64,000 nt of DNA. Source: Cerasicoccus sp. TK19100. GTDB lineage: Bacteria > Verrucomicrobiota > Verrucomicrobiia > Opitutales > Cerasicoccaceae. Position numbers and translations under genes: made by a program. The DNA lies in assembly GCF_027257155.1 (NCBI RefSeq), contig NZ_JAPWDU010000005.1, positions 434,001-498,000 of the forward strand, read 5' to 3'. The notes beneath the pieces were generated by a model. It searched no databases and was not told the origin of the DNA. It saw only the letters and a program-made list of their open reading frames with translations. Every line of letters starts with the position of its first letter. Position 1 is the first letter of the stretch. This document shows, one piece after another, positions 42,601-49,612 of this stretch.

Positions 42601-43136
42601 TCAAGGGCATGCGCATTGAGATCCGCGAGGCCCTCGAATGCTGGCTGACTCTTGGCGAAGAAGCTACGGGGCAGGGCACCGCGCGTTATGTGGATAGCTC
42701 CGTCGAGCGCGTGCAAGTGAAAGTGGAAAACTTCATTCCCGAGCGCTACGCCGTTTATTGCAACGGCTACCGTGTGCCGCTCACTTCGACCGGCGTAGAA
42801 GGAGAGTTCGTCGCCGGGGTGCGTTTCCGCGCCTGGCAGCCGCCGTCGGCGCTGCACCCGACGATCACCATCGACAGCCCGCTGACCTTCGACGTCGTCG
42901 ACCTCTGGAATGACCAATCCCTTGGCGGTTGCCGTTACCACGTTACCCACCCAGGGGGCCGTGGCTACGACGATTTTCCGGTCAATGCGCTGGCCGCCGA
43001 AAGCCGTCGCCTGAGCCGCTTTGAGGCCATTGGCCACACACCGGGGCAGCAGCCGATGCAGCGCCGCGACAAGCACTCCGCGGACTACCCGATGACGCTC
43101 GACCTCCGCCAACCACGCACTTTTAACGAATTATAG
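39630..43136 (+). CDS. Transglutaminase-like protein fused to DUF2126
   Basis: 1168 residues. N-terminal part: a beta-sandwich (transglut_N-like, residues about 1-90) and a transglutaminase core with the catalytic Cys in GSCRDF near residue 179, His in DLHAWTEV near 228 and Asp in GLDSTSG near 243. The large C-terminal part from about residue 300 (LTMGGEPTFVSIDDFESPEW) is the DUF2126 domain, which in places resembles a glutamine-synthetase/ATP-grasp-like enzyme, with the conserved HSGTGGGNHIVCGG and NTHRAEFCIDK blocks. This architecture is common, often near ATP-grasp and alpha-E domain proteins, and is linked to amide-ligase/peptidase chemistry; those partners are absent here. No signal peptide. 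Function unproven. Confidence 0.87.
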   Translation: MAIDVKLFHRTSYRYDQLVTMGPQVVRLRPAPHCRSEIVSYSMRIEPEGQWINWQQDPFSNYLARVAFPEKTDRFEVIVDLTIRMVAFNPFDFFLDTHAEHYPIEYSDATEHDLKPYLKTEKPGPLLQKWVDSVDRGKKPTIDFLVELNQRVNNELKYTLRMDPGVQEPEETLELGIGSCRDFTWLFVNILRHLGIAARFVSGYSIQLKADEKAIDGPSGVEEDICDLHAWTEVYLPGAGWVGLDSTSGLFCGEGHIPLAATPDPRTAAPITGGFAAEGKVKDEFEHEMWIQRVHETPRVTYPYNDEQWKNIVQLGAEIDKEMVEKDVRLTMGGEPTFVSIDDFESPEWTISAVGMDKRNKSEDLLKRLFGKYGKGGFLHYGQGKWYPSESLPRWSYSCIWRKDGQTLWKDPALLGDLRKDYGFTEVESRKFMNLLCEKLNLDPNMAMDGYEDAWYYMWRERRLPTNVNPLQNKIEDKEERTRLAKVFEQGLKKVIGCALPIERGWVNGRYAWLTGPWFMRQETLFLFPGDSPMGLRLPLDSMPWQAPTDYRFLGEAPMPEDAPPLPDYDALASQYRRAGSDPSNLSGPHARAGGLQDVPLTDRFDPWEDYMRRFGPGKSFGQTPGTWQIPVHMRPRPESMQRPDTTPLDNTTAPWIIRTALCVEAREGNLFIFMPPTPSVEDYIDLLAAIEATAGELNMPVILEGYLPPLDRRLETIKITPDPGVVEVNVQPSSSWAHLVEKTEFLYEAAKQCRLGANKFDQDGKHSGTGGGNHIVCGGDIPKDSPMLRNPTLLKSLIAYWHQHPSLSYVFSGKFIGPTSQAPRIDEARNDSLYEMEIAFRELDAQIDNYKQCPPWLVDRIFRHLLTDLTGNTHRAEFCIDKLYSPDSYTGRLGLLEMRGFEMPPHARMSLTQHLLLRALIARFWDKPFEPERLVRWGTQLHDRWMLPHWNFADFNDVLADLKSWGMEFDIEWFAPHFEFRFPKYGEAHFKGMRIEIREALECWLTLGEEATGQGTARYVDSSVERVQVKVENFIPERYAVYCNGYRVPLTSTGVEGEFVAGVRFRAWQPPSALHPTITIDSPLTFDVVDLWNDQSLGGCRYHVTHPGGRGYDDFPVNALAAESRRLSRFEAIGHTPGQQPMQRRDKHSADYPMTLDLRQPRTFNEL

Positions 43137-43138
43137 AA

Positions 43139-43231
43139 TTAACCACGAAGCTCACGAAGACTTTTTATCGGAGACACAGACTCCTGTTATTCAGTTTTCA
43201 ACTTCGTGTTCTCTGTGCTCTTCGTGGTTAA
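43139..43231. repeat. Inverted dispersed-repeat element with CACGAAG units
   Basis: TTAACCACGAAG-CTCACGAAG at 43139-43159 is mirrored by a right arm at 43202-43231 whose reverse complement reads TTAACCACGAAG followed by further CACGAAG-like units. The outer 12 bp are perfect inverted repeats around a 63-base centre. CACGAAG-repeat hairpins of this kind recur in Verrucomicrobiota and Planctomycetota genomes, as I recall. It sits directly after the transglutaminase stop and may also help end transcription. Confidence 0.6.
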
Positions 43232-43335
43232 AAAAAAGACTCTCCAACAACTTCTTAGGCTGATCCTCACTCAACCATCATTGAACGATACTAAGGGTTA
43301 AACGCAGTCTCAGCCTATCAGAAACCCAAACGATA

Positions 43336-44433
43336 ATGATCACAAGCAGCAGAAAATCCCAAGAAAGTGGCTTCCAGTTCGGTGGCCACAGCAGCGTAGT
43401 CATCAATGGTGACAACGCTTCCATCTATGTTGGCCGTCTGGACAACTACGGCGAAGCCAGCACTCCGCGCCTCCAGGTGTGGGCCCTCTATGGTGCCCCC
43501 TCCGGTGAGGAAATCGACGGCGTGCTCCTGGCTGAGGCTGAAACGCAGACCCTCTACGGTGGCTACTATCTCGAATTCATTTCCCTCGACGCGGCCCTGG
43601 TGGACAGCGTTCGCGGCCTTTACACGATCGCGCTCGTCGTAACGCGTGCTGGCGAGTCCGGCTCCTACGACGATATCGTAGTGATGCCCGACCTGGTAGA
43701 CTTCTACCACCCGCAGCTCATCCAGCCCGCCGCCGCTAAGCTCAGCAGCGATGGTTTCTCCGCTGCAGTGGCTGGCGTCAGTAACCCGCGCACTTCCGGC
43801 ACCACCAGTGGCTCCCTCGTGATCGAGCTCTGGGCGCTGGCCAACGCAGGTGGCTTTACGGGTAACGATTTTCACCTCGGTGGCGTCGAATACATCTCCG
43901 CTGCGGGCGGCGAAGTTTCTTCTGCGATCGAGTTCAACGGCTACCCGAACTACCCGACGGGCAAGTTCTTCCCAGCCGTGGTTCTGCGTGAGTGGACCCC
44001 CGCCGGCTACCTCGTCCGCGACCGCATCGTCGGCGAAAACGCAATCGAGCTGCCTCCGCAAGGTGGTGCCGTGGCCGACGCCTTCAATGCACCGCTTGCT
44101 CAAGTGACCGCCAAGGTCTCCGTGCAAGAGCCGACTCTCGCCAAGGCCGCCCTCAAGGATGGCCCCACGCAGGAGAAGAAGGTTGCTCCAGCGAAGAAGG
44201 CCGCCGCTCCTGCCGCCAAGAAGGAAGCCGCCAAGCCCGCCGCTAAGGAGGAGCCCAAGAAGGTCGAAGCTAAGAAAGTGGAAACCAAGGCAGCAGCACC
44301 CGTTAAGGCAACGCCAGCCAAGGCCGAACCCAAGAAGGAAGAGCCTAAGCCCGCCGCCAAGAAGGCTGCAAAGAAGGCCGTTGAGAAGAAGTCGACGATC
44401 AAGAAGGCTTCCAAGACCTCCAAGAAGAAGTAA
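43336..44433 (+). CDS. Tandem-domain protein with histone-H1-like Lys/Ala tail
   Basis: 365 residues, no signal peptide. Two regions look like copies of one beta-sandwich domain: residues about 20-105 (DNASIYVGRLDN ... LQVWALYG ... YTIALVVTR) and about 135-240 (DGFSAAVAGVSN ... LVIELWALAN ... FFPAVVLREW). The C-terminal 85 or so residues are a repeat of Lys, Ala, Pro and Glu (AAPAAKKEAAKPAAKEEPKK and similar) ending KKASKTSKKK, very like bacterial histone-H1/AlgP-type tails that bind DNA or other polyanions. I do not know a family for the N-terminal domain. Followed by a strong terminator. The mix of two surface-type domains and a nucleoid-type tail is unusual; the gene is about 200 bases downstream of the transglutaminase gene, separated by a repeat element. 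Confidence 0.8.
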   Translation: MITSSRKSQESGFQFGGHSSVVINGDNASIYVGRLDNYGEASTPRLQVWALYGAPSGEEIDGVLLAEAETQTLYGGYYLEFISLDAALVDSVRGLYTIALVVTRAGESGSYDDIVVMPDLVDFYHPQLIQPAAAKLSSDGFSAAVAGVSNPRTSGTTSGSLVIELWALANAGGFTGNDFHLGGVEYISAAGGEVSSAIEFNGYPNYPTGKFFPAVVLREWTPAGYLVRDRIVGENAIELPPQGGAVADAFNAPLAQVTAKVSVQEPTLAKAALKDGPTQEKKVAPAKKAAAPAAKKEAAKPAAKEEPKKVEAKKVETKAAAPVKATPAKAEPKKEEPKPAAKKAAKKAVEKKSTIKKASKTSKKK

Positions 44434-44459
44434 GCGTCTTGTCAGGTGTTTTTACCACG

Positions 44460-44490
44460 AAGCCGCCGGAGTTTTCCGGTGGCTTTTTTG
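44460..44490 (+). terminator. Rho-independent terminator after the Lys-tail gene
   Basis: AAGCCGCCGGA (44460-44470) pairs with TCCGGTGGCTT (44475-44485), one G:U pair, 4-base loop, followed by TTTTTTGC. Textbook form, 27 bases after the stop codon. Confidence 0.9.
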
Positions 44491-44510
44491 CTTATCGAGT
44501 GGTGCCTAAA

Positions 44511-44684
44511 GGAACGCGAACCTCTGTGTTCGCACCACGCCTGGATGGCGGATCGCAAATTTCCACATTTGCCTACAATCAGTCTGCCTTTTCTACCGTC
44601 TAAAGAGTGTGTTGGATCAGAAGCAGAACTGGGAACCTGAGTTCCGCCAGCATGACACGATGCGAACACAGAGGTTCACGTTCC
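44511..44684. repeat. 174-base element with 24-bp terminal inverted repeats
   Basis: GGAACGCGAACCTCTGTGTT-CGCA at 44511-44534 and its inverse at 44661-44684 agree in 23 of 24 positions. The 126-base centre contains two small hairpins (GCAAAT/ATTTGC at 44555-44572 and GGAAC/GTTCC at 44632-44645), and GTTCCGCCAGC occurs as a direct repeat at 44641 and 44680. No reading frame inside codes for a recognisable protein and no target-site duplication is visible. It could be a MITE-like element, a non-coding RNA gene or a large REP-type structure. Confidence 0.55.
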
Positions 44685-44736
44685 GCCAGCGACCTGTCAC
44701 CGATACGTGCCATTTTAAGACGCAAAGTAATTCCAG

Positions 44737-44808
44737 TGCTGGTTCCAGTGCCTGCCGCATCCGCTTGGCGAAGCAGGCGGCTAGCGCGTTGCTGCCAGCA
44801 CCTGGAAC
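44737..44808 (-). other. Nested hairpins at the end of the MidA-like gene
   Basis: TGCTGG (44737-44742) / CCAGCA (44795-44800), GTTCCAG (44742-44748) / CTGGAAC (44802-44808) and the inner GCCTGC (44750-44755) / GCAGGC (44773-44778) form a set of competing stems around the stop codon of the leftward methyltransferase gene. No T-run follows, so it is an uncertain terminator. Confidence 0.35.
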
Positions 44809-45764
44809 TTCGAACCAAAGCCGCTCGGGTGGATCAGTGATTGCAATTCACGTCGGGCGTCGGCGTCCGCGCTCAGGCGCTCGATCTCGGCCCAACTGCG
44901 CTTGACGATAAACGCCTCTTGGCGCTGTAGGGGCTGCGGGGCAAACCCGGTTGCCGATAGCGCGGACTCAATGCGGTCCCAGCAAACGTGGGTCGTAAGG
45001 TCCTGGTGGCCGGGCAGGGCAAGTAGCTCGTTGTGCTGTTGGTGGCGGTAGTAGGCGCGCGCGGTGCCTTGCGGGGTGACGGTGGTCAGCTCGGGCCAGG
45101 TTTTGCCGTAATCGATCAGAATCATTGCGCCGGACCAATTGCCCGCCGCCCATTGCCTGACCAACGACTCCGCCTCCAGCGCGATATCGAGCCGGTAGCC
45201 GGGGAGCGATTGCTCGGGTAAAACGTCGGCGAGCTGCGCCTTAACGGGCGCGCTGAGTGCATCAAGCAGGACTTCGCGCAGCATATCGCCATCGACCGCG
45301 ACCCCCCATTCGCGCCAGGCACCGTCGTGAAACTCCAGCCGGTGAAAGGGCTGGGCGTCGAGGATTTCATTCGCGACGAGCACGGTGTGTTCGTCGGGCT
45401 GAAAATCAGTACCCAGAGGGAACGATTTCAACTCGCCAAACCCGGTTTCGATGCCAGCGAACATGCCGCCTTCCGGCTCGGCACCGATCTCGGCCAGGGT
45501 GAAATCGGCCGGGTTACCGGGGGTGACCAACTGGCGTGCGGCTTCCGCAATGACGCGGCCAAACACGCTACCGACGGACACCGAAGTGTAGAAATCGGCA
45601 CCCTGAGTTTTGCCTACGCGTGTGCGCTCGCGGCGGTAGTAGCCCTCGGTGGGGTGGTAGAGCGCGAGGCGCGAAAAGTCGGCATAGTTCAGCCGGCCAG
45701 AGGCGTCGGCGGCCTCGCGGAGGGCGGAAAGGAGTGGGGCGGATGGTGTTTCACGGGTTGCCAC
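44781..45764 (-). CDS. MidA/NDUFAF7-like methyltransferase, altered SAM loop
   Basis: 327 residues if read from the GTG at 45764; no ATG exists in a suitable place, CTG at 45773 is an alternative, and a longer frame would run into the divergent tsaD. The sequence has the family block RLALYHPTEGYYRRERTRVGKTQGADFYTSVSVGSVFG. The expected SAM-binding motif LVELGPGRG reads LAEIGAEPEGG (about residues 89-99), and VANEILDAQPFHRLEF and MILIDYGK are conserved MidA elements. MidA-type proteins (COG1565) methylate Arg in respiratory complex I subunits in eukaryotes; bacterial roles are less clear. Cytosolic. The changed loop may lower SAM affinity. Divergent from tsaD with about 60 bases between starts. 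Confidence 0.75.
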   Translation of the reverse strand: MATRETPSAPLLSALREAADASGRLNYADFSRLALYHPTEGYYRRERTRVGKTQGADFYTSVSVGSVFGRVIAEAARQLVTPGNPADFTLAEIGAEPEGGMFAGIETGFGELKSFPLGTDFQPDEHTVLVANEILDAQPFHRLEFHDGAWREWGVAVDGDMLREVLLDALSAPVKAQLADVLPEQSLPGYRLDIALEAESLVRQWAAGNWSGAMILIDYGKTWPELTTVTPQGTARAYYRHQQHNELLALPGHQDLTTHVCWDRIESALSATGFAPQPLQRQEAFIVKRSWAEIERLSADADARRELQSLIHPSGFGSKFQVLAATR

Positions 45765-45823
45765 GGCGCGCAGAATTGTTCCTGATGGGCTTTTGCGCAA
45801 GCATTGGCGCGAGAGTTTTTGCA

Positions 45824-46861
45824 ATGAGATACTTGGCAATAGAGAGTTCGTGTGACGAGTCGGCCTTGGCGTTGTTTGACAGCGACCGCGGCCTGCTCGG
45901 CGAGTGGGTGCATTCGCAAATCGCGCTGCATGGTGAATACGGCGGTGTGGTGCCCGACCTGGCCAGCCGCGAGCACGTGAATAATTTCGGCCCGTTGCTT
46001 GCCAAAGCGCAGGCCGATGTGGCGCTGGAACCGGTGGACACAATCGCCGTCACCACCGGCCCGGGGCTCGCTGGCTGTTTGGCGGTGGGCATTGCCGTGG
46101 CCAAGTCGCTCTCGCTGGCCTGGGGCGCGCCGCTAATCGCGGTCAACCACCTGCGCGGGCATGCGTTTTCGCCGTTCATCGCGCTGCATGAGGAGGCCCC
46201 GGCGGACTTCGAAGCGAACTTGCAAAAACGGCTCCCGCACCTGGGCCTGCTGGTCTCGGGGGGGAACACGGTGCTATTTTTAATCGGTGAAGACCGACGC
46301 ATTCGCTTGCTGGCGCAGACCGTCGACGACGCGGCAGGCGAAGCGATCGACAAGGGGGCCAAGCTGCTCGGCATGCCATACCCTGGCGGTATTCAGATTG
46401 AAAAAACGGCGGCTGAGGGCCAAACCGGCCGCTTTGATTTTCCCACTGGTATCGCAAAAAGCACGGATTTCCGGTTCAGTTTTTCCGGGCTCAAGACCAG
46501 CTTGCGCTATCAATTGGAAGCGATGAGCGATGATGAACTTGCTTCGGCAATGTCGGATATTTGCGCCGATTATCAGGCTGCCATCGTCCGCCAGCTCGTG
46601 AATAAAACGCGCCACGTCTTGGCGAAAAACAAGGTGGCGAGCGTGGGGCTTTCTGGCGGTGTAGCTAATAACACCCTGCTGCGCAATGAGATGGAAAACC
46701 TGGCACGAAAGAAGCGCCTGCCGCTGCTCATGGCTCAGCGCAAACACACGGGGGACAACGCCGCGATGATCGCCTTCGCTGGGTGGGTGGACCCAGAGGC
46801 CCCGGAGCAGCTGATTGGAGAAATGACATTTGATCCTTCGGTGCCGCTTGCATTAGCTTAG
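45824..46861 (+). CDS. tsaD: tRNA N6-threonylcarbamoyladenosine synthase subunit TsaD
   Basis: 345 residues from the ATG at 45824, whose first residues MRYLAIESSCDESALALF are the family's opening. Metal/ligand motif HLRGH in VNHLRGHAFSP near residues 111-115, GPGLAGCLAVGIA for the nucleotide, SGLKTSLR and the C-terminal HTGDNAAMIAFAG with the catalytic Asp. Together with TsaB/TsaE it transfers the threonylcarbamoyl group from TC-AMP to A37 of ANN-reading tRNAs in the cytosol. TsaB, TsaC and TsaE genes are not nearby. A longer frame of 68 codons upstream overlaps the divergent gene and lacks homology. Confidence 0.95.
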   Translation: MRYLAIESSCDESALALFDSDRGLLGEWVHSQIALHGEYGGVVPDLASREHVNNFGPLLAKAQADVALEPVDTIAVTTGPGLAGCLAVGIAVAKSLSLAWGAPLIAVNHLRGHAFSPFIALHEEAPADFEANLQKRLPHLGLLVSGGNTVLFLIGEDRRIRLLAQTVDDAAGEAIDKGAKLLGMPYPGGIQIEKTAAEGQTGRFDFPTGIAKSTDFRFSFSGLKTSLRYQLEAMSDDELASAMSDICADYQAAIVRQLVNKTRHVLAKNKVASVGLSGGVANNTLLRNEMENLARKKRLPLLMAQRKHTGDNAAMIAFAGWVDPEAPEQLIGEMTFDPSVPLALA

Positions 46862-46876
46862 CTGCTAGCCTATTTC

Positions 46877-46905
46877 ACTATCTTGACTATTTTACCTAAG
46901 ATAGT
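46877..46905. promoter_or_regulatory. Rrf2-like dyad upstream of cysI
   Basis: ACTATCTT (46877-46884) and AAGATAGT (46898-46905) form a perfect 8-bp dyad around a 13-base A/T-rich centre (GACTATTTTACCT). Its centre is 63 bases before the cysI start. The shape, an ATA..GACTA..TA..TAT-type 29-base dyad, resembles operators of Rrf2-family regulators (IscR, CymR), which control Fe-S and sulfur genes. The match is by eye and no regulator gene is adjacent. Confidence 0.45.
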
Positions 46906-46953
46906 TAATTTTGTTGTCAGGAAGTCAAAACTCGCCCAACTATTATAGAGATT

Positions 46954-48660
46954 ATGGCCGAAACTAACGTTAAGAAGTTGTCGAAGAACGAAACGATCAA
47001 GGAGAACAGTAACTTTCTCCGGGGCACGATCCTGGAAGGGTTGGCCGATGTCAGCACCGGTGCCTTGTCCGACGACGATGGCCAACTGACGAAGTTTCAC
47101 GGCATTTACCAGCAGGACGACCGCGATGTGCGCAACGAGCGCCGCAAGCAGAAGCTCGACAAGGCTTACAGCTTCATGGCGCGTGTGCGTGTGCCGGGTG
47201 GTGTTTGCACGCCGAAGCAATGGCTGGAGATGGACCGCCTGTCCGATCAGTTTGCCAACGGCACACTGAAGCTCACCACACGGCAGGCGTTCCAGTTTCA
47301 TGGCATCATCAAGAGCAACCTCAAGCGCACGATCGCGGAAATTAACCACGCGTGCCTCGATACCATTGCGGCCTGCGGCGACGTGAACCGCAACGTCATG
47401 TGCAACCCGAATCCTTACCAGAGCGCCGTCCATGCCGAGGTGCAAAAGCTGGCGGAGGACATTAACACGCACCTGACTCCGCAGACCCGCGCCTATCACG
47501 AGATCTGGCTCGACGGTGAGAAGGTCGAGACAACCGAGACCGAGGAGCCCATCTACGGCAAGACTTACCTGCCGCGCAAATTTAAAACCGTGATCGCCGT
47601 CCCGCCGAGCAACGACGTGGACATCTTCGCGCACGACCTTGGCTACATCGCCATTGTGGAAGACGACAAGCTCGTTGGCTACAATGTGACCGTTGGCGGA
47701 GGCATGGGCATGACTCACAACAACCAGGCGACTTACCCGCGCGTTGCGCAGATGCTGGGCTTCATTAAGCCGGTCGACGCGATCAAGATTGCTGAAGCCG
47801 TCGTGACCACGCAGCGTGACAACGGCGACCGTAGCGACCGCAAGCACGCGCGCCTGAAATATACCGTTGAGGACATGGGGCTGGATAATTTCCGCGCCGA
47901 AGTCGCCAAGCGCAGTGGGGTGGACATCGAGCCCGCCCGCGATTTCAAATTCGAGCACATGGGTGACCGCTACGGCTGGGTCAAGGGCATCGACAACAAG
48001 TGGCACCTGACGCTCTTCATCCAAAATGGCCGCGTCCTCGACACGCCGGACTACGCGATGAAGACTGCCCTCCGCGAAGTGGCCAAGATTCACACTGGCG
48101 ACTTCCGCCTGAGCGCAAATCAAAACCTCGTCATCGGAGCCGTAGATGACAAGGCCAAGCCCGCGATCGAAGCGATTCTTAACGAGCACGGCCTCATGGA
48201 CCGCCTCAATACCAGCGGCATGCGCCTCAATTCGATGGCTTGCGTGGCGTTGCCGACCTGTGGCCTCGCCTTGGCGGAGTCCGAGCGTTACCTGCCGGAC
48301 CTGATTACCGACATCGAAAAGATTCTCGACGAAGCGGGTTTGCGCGAAGACGAAATTGTTATCCGCATGACGGGTTGCCCGAACGGCTGCGCTCGTCCGT
48401 TCCTCGCCGAAATTGGCTTCGTGGGCCGCAGCCCCGGTAAATACAATCTCTACCTCGGGGCGAGCTTTACCGGTGAGCGCGTGAACAAGCTTTACCGCGA
48501 CAGCATCACGCACCAGCAAGTGATTGACGAGTTGAAGCCAATCCTCTTGCGCTACGCCAAGGAGCGCAACGAAGGCGAGCGCTTTGGGGACTTCACCATT
48601 CGCGCAGGCTACGTCAAAGCCGTCAACGAATCCAAGACCGACTTCTGGTCCGACAACTAG
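46954..48660 (+). CDS. cysI: Assimilatory sulfite reductase, hemoprotein subunit
   Basis: 568 residues, the normal length. Four cysteines that bind the 4Fe-4S cluster and bridge siroheme: C430 and C436 in [19 protein letters not shown]475 and C479 in [11 protein letters not shown]. coli CysI has the same spacing. Other landmarks are [14 protein letters not shown] and the GGGMGMTHN segment. It reduces sulfite to sulfide in the cytosol with six electrons, from a CysJ flavoprotein or ferredoxin; cysJ is not next to it, so ferredoxin or a distant partner is likely. The upstream dyad suggests sulfur- or Fe-S-dependent control. Ends with a strong terminator. The N-terminal [10 protein letters not shown] start region is typical of NADPH-type CysI. 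Confidence 0.95.
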   Translation: MAETNVKKLSKNETIKENSNFLRGTILEGLADVSTGALSDDDGQLTKFHGIYQQDDRDVRNERRKQKLDKAYSFMARVRVPGGVCTPKQWLEMDRLSDQFANGTLKLTTRQAFQFHGIIKSNLKRTIAEINHACLDTIAACGDVNRNVMCNPNPYQSAVHAEVQKLAEDINTHLTPQTRAYHEIWLDGEKVETTETEEPIYGKTYLPRKFKTVIAVPPSNDVDIFAHDLGYIAIVEDDKLVGYNVTVGGGMGMTHNNQATYPRVAQMLGFIKPVDAIKIAEAVVTTQRDNGDRSDRKHARLKYTVEDMGLDNFRAEVAKRSGVDIEPARDFKFEHMGDRYGWVKGIDNKWHLTLFIQNGRVLDTPDYAMKTALREVAKIHTGDFRLSANQNLVIGAVDDKAKPAIEAILNEHGLMDRLNTSGMRLNSMACVALPTCGLALAESERYLPDLITDIEKILDEAGLREDEIVIRMTGCPNGCARPFLAEIGFVGRSPGKYNLYLGASFTGERVNKLYRDSITHQQVIDELKPILLRYAKERNEGERFGDFTIRAGYVKAVNESKTDFWSDN

Positions 48661-48717
48661 GCCAACGTCCCGTTGGATCAATGGATTTGCGCATTGCGCA
48701 AAAGGCCTTTTAAAACG

Positions 48718-48750
48718 AAACAGCCCGTTCGCGATGAACGGGCTGTTTTG
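48718..48750 (+). terminator. Terminator between cysI and the polysaccharide locus
   Basis: A perfect 13-bp stem AAACAGCCCGTTC / GAACGGGCTGTTT (48718-48730, 48736-48748) with a 5-base loop; 3' side continues T-G-T. It ends cysI transcription and may also stop the leftward locus on the other strand. Confidence 0.88.
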
Positions 48751-48802
48751 TGAAAGGGTAGGGACGTCTTTCCGCGGCGTCCGCTTCGTCGGATAGGATC
48801 TT

Positions 48803-49612
48803 TTACTCCCTGCGTAATCGCTCAACTTCCCGATACACCGTACGCTCGTAGATCGCGATATTCCGGCAATAGGTAAAGCCGGGTTTTCCTTCCAGAAACC
48901 CAAACTTCAGCACGTAGGGCACCAAGAAACGCAGCCAGGGAAATACCCAACTGCGCCCAAGCTTGATCTTGATTGCCTGGTTGCGCCGGGAGCCATTGCC
49001 CGAGAAAAGGTCACCCCAGCTCGCGCTGCCCTGCATGCGCGCGCGGGCCTCGACCTTGGCGTAGCGATCATGCTTTTCGAACCATTGCTCCCAGCCCTTC
49101 GAAAACGCGTAGTGCTCGTAGGGCTCGTGTAAATATTCCAAACGGCCATCTACCCGACCTTCCTTTTGGCCATGACCGAAGTCGGTGAAGTCGGCGCGGC
49201 CTTGGCGCAATAGTCGAAACTGCCACTTTGGAAACGAGTCGCAGCGCTTCAACCAGCGCCCATCAAGCATCGTCTTCCAGCAACAGTAAAAGCCAGCCAC
49301 ATCCTCAGGCGCGCTATCAATTGCTTTGTGTAATGCCTGACGAAAAGCGGGCGTGGCGATCTCATCAGCATCGAGAAATAGAATCCAGTCATGTTTGAGC
49401 GGCAAGTTTTCAAGTGCGTAGTTCCGCTGCTGGCCGAAGGACTGAAAAGGATTTTCGCTGACATGACAACCAGCCTTGCGCGCAATAGCCTTAGTTTGGT
49501 CACGGCTGCCGGAATCGAGCACGTGGACGTCTTCAAACTCCGTTAGCGCCGCCAAGCAAGCAGGCAGGTCCTGCTCTTCATTATAGGTAAGGATGATTAC
49601 CGAGACGTTCAT
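48803..49612 (-). CDS. Glycosyltransferase family 2, WaaE/KdtX-like
   Basis: 269 residues, last gene of the leftward polysaccharide locus. GT-A fold: the nucleotide strand NVSVIILTYNEEQDLPACLAAL at the N-terminus, LDSGSRDQTKAIA near 35-47, and the metal-binding D-x-D-like LFLDADE near residue 79. The C-terminal half with GHGQKEGRVDGRLEYLHEP and HYAFSKGWEQWFEKHDRYA matches the WaaE/KdtX (LgtF-like) group, which adds glucose or heptose in lipopolysaccharide core or capsule synthesis. It ends in a hydrophobic piece (FPWLRFLVPYVLKF) that may dock to the inner membrane. Start overlaps the previous stop by 4 bases (ATGA), so it is translationally coupled. Confidence 0.85.
   Translation of the reverse strand: MNVSVIILTYNEEQDLPACLAALTEFEDVHVLDSGSRDQTKAIARKAGCHVSENPFQSFGQQRNYALENLPLKHDWILFLDADEIATPAFRQALHKAIDSAPEDVAGFYCCWKTMLDGRWLKRCDSFPKWQFRLLRQGRADFTDFGHGQKEGRVDGRLEYLHEPYEHYAFSKGWEQWFEKHDRYAKVEARARMQGSASWGDLFSGNGSRRNQAIKIKLGRSWVFPWLRFLVPYVLKFGFLEGKPGFTYCRNIAIYERTVYREVERLRRE

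Noticed and set aside
41691-43112. A minus-strand open frame opposite the DUF2126 region
   Set aside because: Shadow of the rightward gene, which has complete conserved motifs; no start signal or domain.
44511-44684. Inverted repeats considered as an insertion sequence
   Set aside because: The centre is only 126 bases, with no transposase fragment and no target duplication; kept only as a non-coding repeat.
45765-46043. N-terminal extension of the MidA-like protein
   Set aside because: It overlaps tsaD in antisense and is Arg/Pro-rich low-complexity text without family match.
46870-48903. A long open frame on the minus strand opposite cysI
   Set aside because: It is the antisense shadow of a strongly conserved gene with full CysI motifs; its predicted protein has a composition skewed to Val, His, Arg and Ala and no recognisable domain.
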